DNA of 64,000 bases, from assembly GCF_024362695.1 (NCBI RefSeq), contig NC_065422.1, forward strand, positions 6,695,534 to 6,759,533, written 5' to 3'. Both the position numbers and the translations under genes were made by a program. This DNA is from Pectinophora gossypiella (taxonomy: Eukaryota > Arthropoda > Insecta > Lepidoptera > Gelechiidae). Under the pieces are notes generated by a model that was given only the letters and a program-made list of their open reading frames with translations, was not told where the DNA came from and searched no databases. Below, in pieces: positions 1 through 14,600 of the stretch. Within the stretch, counting starts at the first letter, position 1. Each line of letters begins with the position of its first letter.

Positions 1-49
1 CAGAGACCGTTTTGACTCTCTCTCACACCAGTGTTATCTCATGCCGTAG

Positions 50-2674
50 GATGCTCTGCTTCACGCCATCAAGGAAGAGTATGTGGAAGCCGTCGAGCTG
101 CTGCTGCAGTGGGAGGAGCAGAACCATGTGCCGGGAGAACCTTACGTGAGTTCATACTAACTTCACAGAATTTATTATACCGCCTTATAGTCTTCTTCTT
201 CTATCGTGTGGGTTGTGAGGTGGAATACCAACCCCATCAACCCTGGTGTCAGGGTTACTATTCCGCCAAAGACCCCTAACATGGCTCATGTAACGATTAC
301 TTACTTAAGTACATCAGTAAATAATAACCGGGACCAACGGCTTAACGTACCTTCGTAATGAAACCTTCTGCTCGATTTCATGCAATTAATTTCATTCCAA
401 GTATTTCGTAATTCATTTATATTTGTAATAAAAATGGTACTGTTTGCAGTTGGTCAGTATAAACAACAAGGTTATGTACAAATTAAGACCACAATTTTTT
501 ACCTGGATTGAAACTAGTGGGTTTTATACGAGGTGGGTTTTAAACAGAAATCACATCCGAATGCGGTTTTTCAAAAAGGCGCTTTTGTTTTTTTTTTTGT
601 ATTTACTATACGGTGACGATATATACTATGTAATGTAATGTATAGGCACTATTATGTAAAATTTAATATATAAATAATCTGCAATAGCCCAGGTTTATAA
701 GGTACTCATTTGCCCCCAAATTTTTGAAAATGTCTCTACGTGATTATTTCGTAATTGGGTGGAGGAAAACATCGCGAGGAAACCAACATTCCCTTGAATG
801 ATTTATGGGGGTCTTATATCTTGACAATAATAAAAAATGCAATAAAAACCGCTTTCGAAATTACGTACTTACTTATAAGTACTTAATTTAAAGACTTTCA
901 AAAATTCACCCGAAAAATGAGGAAAAGAAAAATAAGTTGGTACGTTGATGGTAGGTACGTTTTTAGTCTTCCGACTCCATGCATTAGCTGGTCAAGCTGT
1001 CGCAACCTAGTTTTTTTTTTGTTTTTTGGTCTTTTATTTACTTAAGGGCTTTTAACAAAAACTTTTATTTTAAAAATCTTCGTTTACTAGAAGACCAAGA
1101 AATTGTTAACAATTTACATCCACCACTTTAGAGCTGGGAGTCGGTAGACCCGTCAGCGGCCACGTTCACTCCAGACATCACTCCTCTGATCCTGGCGGCG
1201 CACAGGAACCACTACGAGATCCTCAAGATCCTCCTAGATCGGGGAGCCACTCTGCCAATCCCACACGACGTCAAGTAGGTACAGGTATTTCGCTCATCAC
1301 CTCATTACCCTTCAGGCTCTTCTTTACATTCATCAACTATCATCATACCTTGCCTTTGTTGATTGTTTTTTTATTTTTAGTTTTTTTTTTTCTTTTTTCT
1401 AAACAATTTAGTTTTTTCTAAACACTTTATTGCACACAGATACACATAACAAAGAGCACAAAATAAGTACAATCGACGGCCTTATGGCTGAACAGCAATT
1501 ACTTCGAGGAAACCTTAGGGTGGAATAATCAAACTATCACTCCTGACTCAATTATAAATAAATTTTGTCTTTCTCTGAATAAAGATATTTATTTCGATAC
1601 TTTGATTCAAGTAGTGATATCAAGATTTTAGGAAAGTCAAGAAATCATGCATGACACTTCATAGAACAATGATTGAAATAACTTACAATAATCTCCAACA
1701 ATATTCAAGTACGATAAGTTGAAATCTACATGTAAAAAATAAAAAAATAAATATTTTTTATTACGGGTAACTTGGACCCAGGTTGTTAGTAACAATGATT
1801 TCTTACTCACTAATATTAGTATTACATAGATGCACAATACACACACATACACAATAAAATTGAAATAAAAATATGACATTTACTGCTTCTGTACAAGTGA
1901 CCCTGCAAACCCCCCCTGTGCTCCTGTAAACTGTTGACTAATAAGTCAACAGTTTACATTATTGAGTAAATATTAGTACTCAATAATCTAGATAGATAGC
2001 GCCAGTGTCGGCTTAATGACGATACATAGATCGAAAGAATTTCGCATGGACAGGAGGAGGACCTGGTGGTGAAATGGTTAACTCGCTTGTACCGGCTAGA
2101 CGACAGCTGCGGGTTCAAGTCACGTCCGAGTCAGGATTTTTTTCGAATTAATGAGTTCTATAAACAGCCTATACACGTCCCACTGCTGGGCACAGGCCTA
2201 CCCTCAATCAACCGGAGGGGGTATGGAGCATACTCCACCAAGCTGCTCCAATGCGGGTTGGTGGAGGTGCTTTTACTGGTGGTGGCTAATACCCGGAACC
2301 AACGGCTTAACGTTCCCACCGAAGCACGAAATCATCTTACTTTTTTGGACAATCAAGTGATTCAAGCCTGAAAAGACCTTACCAAACAAAGGACAGTCTT
2401 ACAAAGTGCTATAGAATCATTAATAAAATATAAATGTTTATTTTTATTCACCTCAAATTCTTCACTCACTAGATGCGGCTGCGACGAGTGCGTGAAGTCT
2501 TCCAACGACGACTCTCTCCGTCACTCGCAGGCACGGATCAACGCGTATCGCGCTCTGACGGCACCCTCCCTCATCGCCCTCTCGTCAGCTGATCCTCTCC
2601 TCACCGCCTTCCAACTGTCCTGGGAACTAGGGCGCTTGAGTCGGATGGAGACTGAATTCAGAGTCGAATATAAG
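50..2674 (+). CDS. trp: trp exons 1-3 of the window: ankyrin-repeat region
   Basis: Three exons (50-145, 1132-1274, 2473-2674) encode the cytoplasmic N-terminal ankyrin repeats. Visible motifs are DALLHAIKEEYVEAVELLL, TPLILAAHRNHYEILKILL and the cysteine-rich stretch CGCDECVKSS followed by DSLRHSQARINAYRAL, which is highly characteristic of TRPC channels. Phases are 0, 2 and 0 at the exon ends, and a codon split across 1274 and 2473 gives Lys. The frame at the start of exon 50-145 is complete, so the missing upstream exon must end in phase 0. Confidence 0.9.
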
Positions 2675-5600
2675 GTAAGACATTGAATGAAAAATAATAT
2701 CGTCACTGGAAATTTTAATATCTAATTGAAATTGTAATTTAAATATATTAGAATTAAAATTGTACACCTGTCTAGGTATGGTATGCTGCAGTGGATGTAA
2801 GTATGTAATATTGTTTAAGACCTTCTTGACCTGTAGCAATGCAATAAATACATTTGAATTTGAATTTGAAAGGTAAAACTACGTAAACGCCAAATTATCC
2901 TAAAATAACAATCCATGTTATAATTATGTATTGGTAGACATTGAAAATGAAAAAATAACGTACTATTCCGTTGATGTCATCTTAAGTAGATAGATGGAGA
3001 AAAAGTTGTGATAAAAAGACGAAAAAGACTTTAAATGGATTTTTCTCAAAATGGCCTTTTGGCGCTTACATAATTTTGCCTTTCCAGTGACGATATAAGT
3101 ACTCTAAGTGATCCACGTAGAACTCTCTCAAGGCCTTATATCACTAACACTGCTTTAAAATAAAAAAAAATGCTTTACTTTTGTTGTAATGAATGACTTC
3201 ATTATGTAAATAACGAATTAAATTGATTTGATTATTATAATGTATGTTTTAAACGAAATCGTGCGCCGGGCCCTAGTCTCAGCAAATATTCCGTGTGCGC
3301 TGGAACCTCCGGGTCTTAGCCGTTCAGACGGAAAAAGACCAGACGGTATGACCCTGGTGCCGTGGGAGAGGGGCAGATGTCTCCTGTGGGATGCGACGTG
3401 TGTTAACACTTTTGCAGCGTCGCAGCTTGGTCGCACGGTCGCTTCGGCTGGCGCCGCGGCTGAGTTCGCTGCTCGTAGGAAGCGGGAAAAATATAGGGAG
3501 TTAGAAGGTCGCTACATTTTTATCCCGCTTGCTGTTGAGACGACGAGGTGTTGGAGTAGCGATGCTAAAAAATTTATAGCGGAAATCGGACGTCGTTTAA
3601 GAGAGAGTGGAGATGACCCCCGTGCCGGATTGTTCTTGGCGCAAAGGTTGTCCATTGCTGTACAGCGAGGAAATGCGGCTAGTGTTATGGGCACCTTCGC
3701 GCCCGGATTAGTCAGGGGCGGGCTTTTTGACGAGTGCAGTAAATAGCATTATTTTTGTTAACTATTTATGTAATTCCGTGTTTACATAAGATGTGTATTA
3801 ATAAATATTGAATAATGTAATGATTATTGACAAATACATGATATTTTATGACATACGAGTATACCTAAATTGTAATAGTATTTGCTTGCTTTTGTTGATA
3901 GCTGATAAGGAGGAACCTTTATAGAAGTACATCCATCTATTAATGTACCCTTTTCAAAGGAAAATAAAGAGTATATCTATTATTTTAATAAACTTTGCAT
4001 TGGGACATCGCCAGTTTCGTAATAAATGTATAAATAAATAATTTTTAAGTCTCAAAAAGCGATAGCTTGATGGTTGCTGACGTCGCTAAGTGACGTAAGT
4101 ATCTGAATTTTCTGGCCAATCTGATTTGCACCTTTTGCTATAATCATATAGTCCTCCTTAGTATGCCGAATAAATATTTTCTTTCTTTCTTTCTTTCCTT
4201 GTCGTATCCAACAACGGCGACCTCAGTCTCTTCTCTCGTGCGCTCAAATGTGACTGTAAAACAGTGCATGTATTCAACCTACAAGCAGGTGAAAATGAAA
4301 AGGAAACAATCAATGTTTTATACATTGTTTTAAGTTTACGCGGTTATTATCATAATTAAAGCGCATAATAACGGGTTCTTACCGCGTTTAAATGGGTATA
4401 TGAGACTCCCGATATTTCGACACTGTTGCAAGTGCCATGATCACGGGATGACTGATGAGATTATGTCTGCCCCTAGAAAATTATGGATCTACCTACTCCA
4501 CTCCAATCTCATCAATCATCCCGTGATCATGGCACTTGCAACAGTGTCGAAATATCGGGAGTCTCATATCCCCATTTAAACGCGGTAAGAACCCGTTATT
4601 ATGTGCTTTAATTATAATCATGTTTTTTTTTCTAATCTTGTTATTAAGTTTTACACGTGTGGTGCGGTACACACACTAAACAACTGTATTATATAAATTT
4701 CAATAATTCAATTTTATACCTACCTAATTACTTAATAATAATAATTTAGTTAGATGTTATAATATTATTATAATAAGGCACCTAGTGTCGCCTCTTTTAT
4801 ATTGCCGTGCCCTTGCAGGGCGTCACATGTACCTTCTTACTATGTTCCACCTTAATTTATGTTTGTGACATGCAATAAATGAATATGAATATCTGCATGT
4901 AGTACAGATGGTGGTAGTCTTTATCAAGACACAAATTATTTTAGCAAAAAAATGCAGATACGTCGGCTCGCAAAGTCAGCCACGATATAAGTGAAAATTA
5001 GTACAGTTGATCCGTTGTCCACCAGGCCCTACGACACCAATGCCAGGAGTTTGCCACAGCGCTACTGGATCACACGCGGACCTCCAAGGAGTTGGAGATC
5101 ATGCTAAACTACAACCCCTGGGAGCTGGATGTGTGGGAGCCGGGGGAACGGCAGACCCTGGGACGGCTGAAGCTGGCCATCAAGTACAAGCAGAAAATGG
5201 TGAGGATAATATACCAATACTTACCAATACTACATGATTTTAGAATAGGTACCACGCTATAGAAGAAAGATGTAGGAAAGGCCGTAACGCGTATTTTGTG
5301 TGAGAACCGCTGTCGCCGATTTAATTCTACTCCTGCAAACAGATGACTACGATAGCTCTACTGCTTCTCAAATTCCATAGCCACTTTACCAGCAATGTAT
5401 ATTTTATGTGATAGGCTGCAATTTTATCATTACTTTTCGTAAGATACTGCATACAAAAGTATTTTTTTGATAAATAGCCGATCATACTAAGGTTTTTAGC
5501 TTTTCTGTGATAAGGAGCTCTCCTTGCATGATAGTCGATATTTGGCTTATTGCCCTGTAGGTTAATACTTACCTTTTAATAAATGTATGTAAAGTTTGTA

Positions 5601-8600
5601 ACGTTATATCGTAAAGTTTGCGGACGAGTGGAATGCAATGTTGAATTATGAACTATTTGCTCATACTTAACTGGCGCGCATTTCACGCTCCCTTGCTTGG
5701 CCCTTCCAACCTCTTTCTTCTATTCTGTGGCAGATACAGATGATTTTCTGTTTTTATAGCACTAACCCATGCTTGTGCGAAGTGATGTTACGAGTACAAA
5801 GGTACTTACATCGAAAAAAATCGAATAGACCTGTTCGTTTAATCATTACCCCCTGCTGGGCAGTTGATTTTTCCACTCCGCTCGAATTTGCGCGATCTCC
5901 GGCTAATCCCTCCTAAGCATTGAGGTCGTCACACCATCTTTTACTTTTCTTTTTTTTGTCTATGCTATTATTTACTTTCGAAGGCAGAGTCACGAAATCA
6001 AATTGCACATTTGGTAAAGTTCTAAGATCAATATCGAGTAATGTCCCCCACCGGGATTCGAACCCCGCGAACTCCGGATCGCGAGTGTAAAGCTCAAAAA
6101 GTAAAAAAATGTAAGTAGGTAACCTAGACTAATAATAAAATACACTATCACGTGCGTCAATAACAGTTTTCAAAATGGCTCCCCACAACGAAAGGTTCAT
6201 GAAAGTATCGTTAGGTTTGTGACGTACTATTAAGTTTTACGGGGAAGTTTCACATTGAACAATAATGTAGTTTGTTGTTACTTTCCTAAAGAGTTGTCGG
6301 AAACACATCGTCCTTGCCATGGTATAAGAAGACCAGGATGCTCAATCCTATGACACGCCGCCATTGCTAGCCCATTGATGACGTAAGTGTTACCATTAAA
6401 TTGGTATCCCCAACATTCCAAGGACGTAAATTTTATTATTGAAAATTAAGTGAATTACTGACTAATGTATTTTATTACCTACTATTATTTGTCACATATA
6501 TATAAATCATTAAAACTGTATGTAAATCTTTTACTAAAAGTACAAAATTGCCTTGCAATGTAAATTAAAAACATTAGACGTGGGTAATTTGTTTTTTACG
6601 AAATGACAACGGATGATTATGATTATTTTTTACGGATGACGTCAGCTGGGCTAACCTTGAAATGCTAGCTGTCAGTTTTGAGCATACCTGGTCTTCTTAT
6701 ACCATGGTTCTAGCATTTATCCCTTTATTTCCGGGATACGCTAACGTTAACTCACCTACGCACACACCCAACCGACTGAGTATAAACCACTCAGGCATTC
6801 TTCTTTCATTTCGCTGGTCACGTATCTTCAAAAATACGGGTTTCCTCAAGATGTTTTCCTGTCAATTACCAATAAGTAATATGCTTCTTACAAATTAAAT
6901 TTGATTGGTAGGTAATAAAAAGCACAACCTGGAATTTAAACATAAAACTTTAATGTTGAAAACATTCAGACCGTAAGAACAAGAGAATTAAAAAAATATA
7001 CCATCACAAACAAAATCCAACGATATTTAATCAAAATCTAACTAGGTTAATTGAAAGATTTTCCTTTACATTTTAGTTAAGTATAAGAAAAAATAACGTA
7101 ATTTCATTCAAATTCAAAATTTCAAAATTCAAATTCAAAAATATCTTTATTCAGTAGGTGACATAGTTACACTTTGAATCGTCAATTTTTACATAACGAA
7201 CGTCTCATCCGCCTAAAACTACTGCAGCTTCTCACAACCTGTATAGCCGGGAAAAAAAAGCTGCAAGAATTGCGATCAAAATGTTCCACGGTTTATTATT
7301 TGCACGTGCTTTATGTGCTTTATGTGCTTCTATGCTGTTCTGGGAGCAAATAAAAAACATAGAACACGTTCAGCTGCTTGTCTTCCCGGGCATGTCGTAA
7401 AAACCGACAGAGGGATTGCGTCCTATAACATGATGGACTAATGTTATGGGCGATAGGCTGATCCCTTATCACCATAAGGTTCATCATATCCATCTTAGGA
7501 CTTCGTATCAACAGTGGCTGCAAGTTGTCTTTGATTACTTGTGGCTCTGCCCACCCCATTTGGGATTACGGGCGTGAGTTTATGTATGTATGTATGCTTT
7601 ATGTGACTCCAAGGATAAAGACAAGATTTTATGTTCGTATATCGTCATCATCTCCATTGCATTATCCCGTTTTTCACATGGTCCGCTTACCTAACCTGAA
7701 AATTTGACAGTTCCGGATTTTTACAAACGCGACTGCCTGTCTGACCTTCCAACCGCAAACCTGCCAATACAGGTTAGGTCACATACCTCCGAAAATGCAT
7801 TTCTCGGGAATGCGGGTCTCCTCACGATGTTTTCCTTCACCACTGAGCACGTGATAATCATTTATGATCCAAACATGAATTCGAAAAACAAATTCGACAA
7901 TCATTGGTTTACGCTTTGGATTCGAACCTGCGACCTCAATGTGAGAGGCAAGCGTTTTACCAACTGGGCTACTACGGCTATATACTTTGCAATATCCAAA
8001 GAATAATTTTAAAAAGCGTTTAACGTTTTAAAGTATCAAACTTTATATATATAAACTCCGTTCATTTTCCAAAATAGAAATTATTTAATGGAAATACCTG
8101 TACTTAATGAAAATAACAAATTATTCGAGACACGTCCATCAATGCTGTAGGTACCCCATTAGCTTTATAACGATAACAATTAAACACGAAACGATCCTAT
8201 CTTTAGCTCGTCGTGTTAAACTTGCACGTTTCAGCATTTCAAATACTTACTTACCTATAAATAATAATGTAAAAATATGTGGGATATATAAAATAACACA
8301 GGATATATTTTATTAAAACCAAAAACCTCTCACCCGACCGACATCGCACCAAAGACTCCTCTTTCTTACTTTTTAAAACTGTCTTACGTCCCATTCATTA
8401 ACCATCCTCCTTTCATACCATAAAAATCAAATTCCTATTCATTATCCTTCCATAGTATTCTCACTTTCCTACATGTATTCGGAGAATGTGTCAACTTACG
8501 AATTGGTCACGGGTTTGAATCCCGACTGAAGTTCTAAAGCACCGAATTCGGTTTTATGAGATTGAAATCATGTTTGGATCATAGATAAATTGATATCACG

Positions 8601-11600
8601 CTGAGGATAAAAATTGCATATTTCTCACCATCAGGCGTCGCTACTGTAGTGTTCTTTTAAATTTTGTCAGTTCCCCACACTATTTAAATTTTGGTTATAT
8701 TTCTACACTATGACCCTATGGGCAGAGCCTTAAGTGTCATAACTCTCAACGAAACACGATGGCCACGTTGCTAGCGGTTGTCGCCAAATAATGTACTTAT
8801 AAGTCACTTGGTATTTTGGCAACGCTTTTGGCAACGAAACTATTCCAACACAGAGTGTTTAGCGACGTTGCCAGCGACTTGACTTATTAGGACTTTATTG
8901 ATGATCGATTAACACGATTTGTAAATGTACGGTACGCAATCATGTATTTTATTTACAAATAAGATTCTTCACTAAGGCATCATAATAAGGTATTTTTTCC
9001 AGTTCGTGGCACATCCGAACGTACAACAACTTTTAGGAGCGATCTGGTACGAAGGTTTACCCGGATTCAAGAGGAAAAACATCGTCGGTCAATGTATACA
9101 GGTACTGTAGTAACCCAAGTATTATGCAGAATGCAAAACTTCTTTGCTGTTAGATATGTAATACTCCTTCCTCCTCATATGAAAGCAAATGAGGAACTTT
9201 CCCTGGTTTATTCCATAAAATCAATATAGATGGCGCTGTACAGTTTTTTCTTCGTGTAACATTCTTATATCAAATCAATTCAAATCAAATATACTTTATT
9301 GCACAGAACTAAAATTTCAACAATCAGACATAACACAAGAATACAGTACAATTTGGGCGGCCTTATTGCTCTAGGGCAATTTCTTCCAGGCAACCACCAA
9401 AAGGAAACTATTTCTTGGATAACAGACGTAACGCTTCTTTCATCTTTGTTTTTGGGTATAAATGATGTTTTTTTTTATTACACCCAGGCACAATTACATC
9501 CTTCAGCCATTATTATTCTGATCAAACAAGAACAAATATTTTTATATATTCTTTTGCCAAATATTTTCAATGTAGGTAAGGTAACTACGTATTTATTTCA
9601 TGTGGGTTGGTTTATGAACACAGACAGACATATATAGTGTTGTATAGAAACAATAGGTGTCTTCATGATCAATGTAACTACATTATGTAACAAATACGAA
9701 AGTTGCGTAGTTTTTCTTTATTTTTAATGATTTTTCTTTTATAGCTGCGGTGTAATTTTAACAGTTAATTTACTTATGGTGAATTTTTGAAAATACGCAA
9801 TTTCGACGGCTTAAATTTTTTTAAATGTTTTCTACAGTAATCAAATTGAATGGTTTATGAGGCCTTTATTTGGAGAAAAAGCGAAATCAGTACAGAGTAA
9901 TTTTTAAAAATTCACCCGTACATTGTCGTTTGAATACCACGTAGTTAGTGGTTTTTATTTAAGAAAACCTCGATTTTTCTCAAGGTGAAAATTGTTATAG
10001 CACGGAATCATCTTACTTTTTCAGACAATCAGGTGATTCAATCCTGAAAAGTCCTTACCAAACAAAGGACAGTCTTACATAGTAATGTCCCCATGCCGAA
10101 TAAGAAAATGACAGGTAAAATAAAAATTAGGATGTGTCTGCAGGTATCGAGGTCAATGTCTCAAGATAGATAGATAAAATACTTTATACTTTTCCTTTTT
10201 TTTTACTTTTTTTTTCTGTAGCCTAGTTAGTGTCCCACTGCTGGGCAAAGGCCTCCCCCTTCTTTCTCCAACCCTCCCTGTCTTGGGCATCGCTCTGCCA
10301 AGTGTGCCGGAAGGCGTCCAGCTCGTCCCTCCACCGACGTCGTGGTCTGCCTCGTCGTCGACGACCCTGTGGGGACCAATCCGATGTAATTTTGGCCCAC
10401 TTTTCCGGGTGCATACGGCAGACATGTCCCGCTCATTCCCACTTTAGTTTAGCAGATTTTTCTCCAACATCTGCTATTTGAGTTCTGAAGCGCAGTGTCA
10501 TGTTTCTAACGCGATCGATCAGTTTAACACCTAACATACTGCGCTCCATAGCTCGCTTTTTTTACTATACTTTATTATTTTTTTTACTTTAAAATACTTT
10601 TTTTTTTCAAGTTCTCATTACATTGCCTAGGTAGCGAAGCTGGGCATCATGTTCCCAGTGTACTGCACCATCTACATGCTGGCCCCCAACTCGGAGTACG
10701 GTCGGTTCATGAAGAAACCCTTCGTCAAGTTCATCTGCCACAGCTCTTCATACATGCTCTTCCTTTGTAAGTGATCATACATTCAAATTTAAGTCATCAC
10801 CTACCTAGCATTATCCAAATTCAAATTCAAAAACATATTTATTCAGTAATATAGTTACCATATATAGTTATAGCCGGGGAAAAGAAGCTGCAAGAAGAAC
10901 CTCGGCACAGGACCCTAGACGTTCTTTTAAAAAAAATAAACATAAAATATTGTTATACAATTGAGTAATTTAGCTGCTTAATATCAGTTCTCAGACAGTT
11001 AATCCCATGCGTTCATATCTTCTAAATAATCACTAACCTTATAATAACTTTTTTGTTCAAAGTTTCTGTTTAACTACTGTCTTAAAACAGTTGAAAGGCA
11101 AATTCTGAATGTCAAACATCCCGTTTCTCACAGGGTCCGCTTACCTAACCTGAAGATTTGACAGGTCCGGTTTACAGAAGCGACTGCCTGTCTGACTTTC
11201 CAACCCGCGAACGGAAAACCAGCCCAATATAGGTTAGATCACAAACCTCGGAAATACACTCATTTGAACACCATTTATATTTAAAAAAATGTTAAAAATA
11301 CTATTTATAGATAGAAAGTGGTTTGGAAAAATAATTTACAATTATTACTAAAAACAGGTAAGCAGGTACCTACTCAATATTAAAATTACTTTTTTTTTGA
11401 CGTGACTTATTGTAGATTTGCCGCAGATGACATTACCTAACTACTTGGCCGGAGAAATTTCCTTATAAACAATTCTTTTAGAAATATGTTTTTTTGTTCA
11501 AATATACCACGGGCTTCTATCTTGGTATTACCTATTAATAGCAATTTATGATAATCCTCCCATTTTGTTTGTTTTATTTATCTATCGAATCTTTAGTCAG

Positions 11601-14600
11601 AAAATATGTTTCGTTTAGCAAGTATTCTTTGATGTTCTATTCTTAGTTCAGTTCCTTAGCGTCGATGATGAAATTTCTCATAACTAACCGACTTCAAAAA
11701 AGAAGGAGATTATATATTTGAGGAGGTTATTTATTATGTAATATTGTTGGAATTGGAAGCCCCAGTTGGGGCTTTTAGCGTTCTAACGCTTGCCTCTCAC
11801 TTTGAGGTCGCAGGTCCGAATCCAGCACAGGCCTAAACCAATGATTGACGTATTTGTTTTCGAATTCACGTTTAGAACATAAATTATTATCACGTGCTCT
11901 GCGGTGAAGGAAAATATCGTGAGGAAACCCACATTCCCGAGAAATGCATTTTCGGAGGTATGTGACCTAACCTGTATTGGGCTGTTTTTCCCTTTCCAGG
12001 TTGAAAGGTCAGACAGGCAGTCGCTTCTGTATAAATCCAGACCAGTCAAATCTTCAGGTTAGATAAGCGGACCCTGTGAAAAACCGGATACCACGGCTCA
12101 TATTAGTTGATAAAAATATAAATATAAAGTGTATAATTTGCGCGCCTTACATAAAGTAAGCGCGTCTACATTCAAGGAAGTATGCGAGAGACTGTTGAAT
12201 GTAGAGTCATTGATTACCATGTCTCAAGCAAATATTCCATACCATACGGCCTCCGTGGTCCAGTGTTTGAGCGTTGGGGTCACGAGCCGGAGGTCCCGGG
12301 TTCGAATCCCGGTGGGGACATATCACAAAAATCACTTTGTGATCTCTAGTTTGGTTAGGACATTACAGCTGATCACCTGATTATCCGAAAGTAAGATGAT
12401 CCGTGCTTCGGAAGTCACGTTAAGCCGTTGGTCCCGGCTACTAAGTACTGATGTAAGTAAGTAGTCGTTACATAACCCTGACCCCAGGGTTGATGAGGTT
12501 GGTAATTCACCTCACAACCCACACGATAGAAGAAGAAGAATATATTGCATTCTATTATAACTTTGTATCAAAAGTGGAGTAAGTGGCACAAGTTATCTTC
12601 AGATTACTTGTGACTCTACTTACCCCATTACAATACAGGCGTGAGTTTGTGTGTCTCCAATGCTGTTTCTTCTTCCAGCCCTCCTGTCCTTGGCGTCCCA
12701 ACGAGCAGAGTTCCTCGTGCTGGAATGGTCTGGAATACGCTGGTTGCAAGAACTGGTTGAATTCTGGAAGGAGCATGAGAGAGGGGCCCTGCCCGGACTC
12801 ATAGAGTTCACCGTCATTATCTACATAGCAAGTAATTTTGCGTTTTTTGGCATGCTTTCTTAAACATAACTTAAACAGCCTTTACACGTCGCACTGCTGG
12901 GCACAGGCCTCCCTTCGATCAACCGGAGGGGTACCGGGTGTAGGGGCCAATGCCTCTACACGATGTATAGTGGTTAAGTCAAAGTTCAAGTTGAATATAT
13001 TAGTTAAATGTTGAGTTTTCACGAGTTAGGAAAGTTAGAGTAAAAGTGTCCATTCCCGTGAAAGGTGTTTATTGCACTAAATCATATTTATAGAAGTACA
13101 TGTCTACGTCACGAGCCGCGCCTAAAACGCAAGGTAAGGAAAATACAAAACACGTACAAATGTATATAAGTGGTAGCTTATACACCGGGTATGGAGCATA
13201 CTCCACAATGCTGCTTCACTGCTTGATGGTGCTTTTTGTACTAGTAATAAAAAAGAGAAGCGACAATCTCTGATTGGTTTATTCAGTTTCCCTCTGCTTC
13301 AGTGGAAACGCACCTTTATATTTACTTAAAATCCATTATAGTAAAGCTCTTCAGAGGATATTATCTTATTATCAATATCTTATTCCTCATATTGACTTAC
13401 TTTTTTTTATTTTGCCATTTCTTTTTGACAATTTTTATTCATCGTCAGGGTTTTCTAGCACAAGCATTGAATTTGAAAGCTTAAAATTTGTTCTTTAATT
13501 TATGTTTGAACGTAAATATTTCCAATGTCTGACGATGACTAACATAACTATAAACTTTGCGGGTACCTAGGTACTTACTGTTTTTTTTTACGGGATATAA
13601 AGAAGCATTTACCCACAACCCCACCTGAAGTGACGATGTAGCCATGGATGGGACATGCTTACCTAGAAAGTGCCTATACACTCTTGCCCTGAAGATGCCC
13701 AGATTGTACTATGAAATGGATACCAGTTCCCCTGAGTCATATGATGATTCTTCCTCAGGTTTGATCTGGGCAGAGATCAGATCTCTCTGGACGGGGGGCA
13801 TCATGGAGTACATCAGTGATCTGTGGAACATCGTGGACTTCATCACCAACATGTTTTACATCGCCTGGATCAGCTTACGAGTGTCATCTTGGTATATTGT
13901 GCAGGTGAGCATGCCGCATGCTGGTCTGGTGCACATTCAGCGTTCAGCTGCAACTTCCCGAGCTCGATAAATGTCAGTTTTGGGATTGACCGAATGAATC
14001 AATAAAAACTTTATTGCCCACACAAATACAAAAAGCTATAAAGAATAACTAAAAGTGGGCAAAGACGACCTTATCGCTAAAAGCGATCTCTTCCAGACAA
14101 CCTTCGACAGATGATAAAAACACACACATATACAGGCTGTAGTGTAGGGATTGTGTCCTTTCTAATTACCCACAGGTTAAAGCCCTCAGCGCTCCCCATT
14201 TGTCCGGCCAAATAGTTAATGCCGTCTGCGGCAAATGTACAATACGTAAATCAAGTCAAAAAGACGAAAATGTCCTATCTAAGATTATGAGCTATTTATG
14301 GCCGATGAGCTGACCGATTACTTGCCATAATATAGCACACCTATTCTCTCAATTGTTTTATTTTGTTGTTTATGTGTGGGTTGTAAGGTCAGTGACCGAC
14401 CTCATCTGGTGCCAGTCTTACGCGGGTCACTGACCGGGTCAGGTGACTAACCTGCGTAAGACTCCTGTAGGGCTAACATGCGCAATGTGATCAAATTTTG
14501 TCACGGTCATTTTATCGATTCTGACGACATAATTATGACTTATGTGAACACAAATAAGTCATGTCGTTCTGTCAAAATATGAACAAAATCACGTGGCACG

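Larger units (their letters stand above)
5200..9002 (+). other. trp intron rich in repeats
   Basis: The interval holds SINE scraps at about 5850-6110 (a tRNA-like 3' head reading GGGATTCGAACCCCGCG on the opposite strand), the fold-back element at 6317-6707, a LINE-type tail near 7100-7260 (repeated ATTCAAATTCAAAAATATC), an unclassified repeat near 7320-7600, the S3 SINE at 7660-7975 and a weaker SINE piece near 8480-8640. I see no host gene. Confidence 0.55.

Noticed and set aside
2066..2371. 101-codon frame on the + strand
   Set aside because: It runs through a tRNA-like SINE head and an inverted SINE body, both non-coding.
12248..12325. tRNA gene
   Set aside because: Box A- and B-like sequences are present, but the cloverleaf is not complete and many copies with a shared non-tRNA body exist, so this is a SINE head. 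The same holds for the heads at 23224, 43222, 42488 and 16140-16222.
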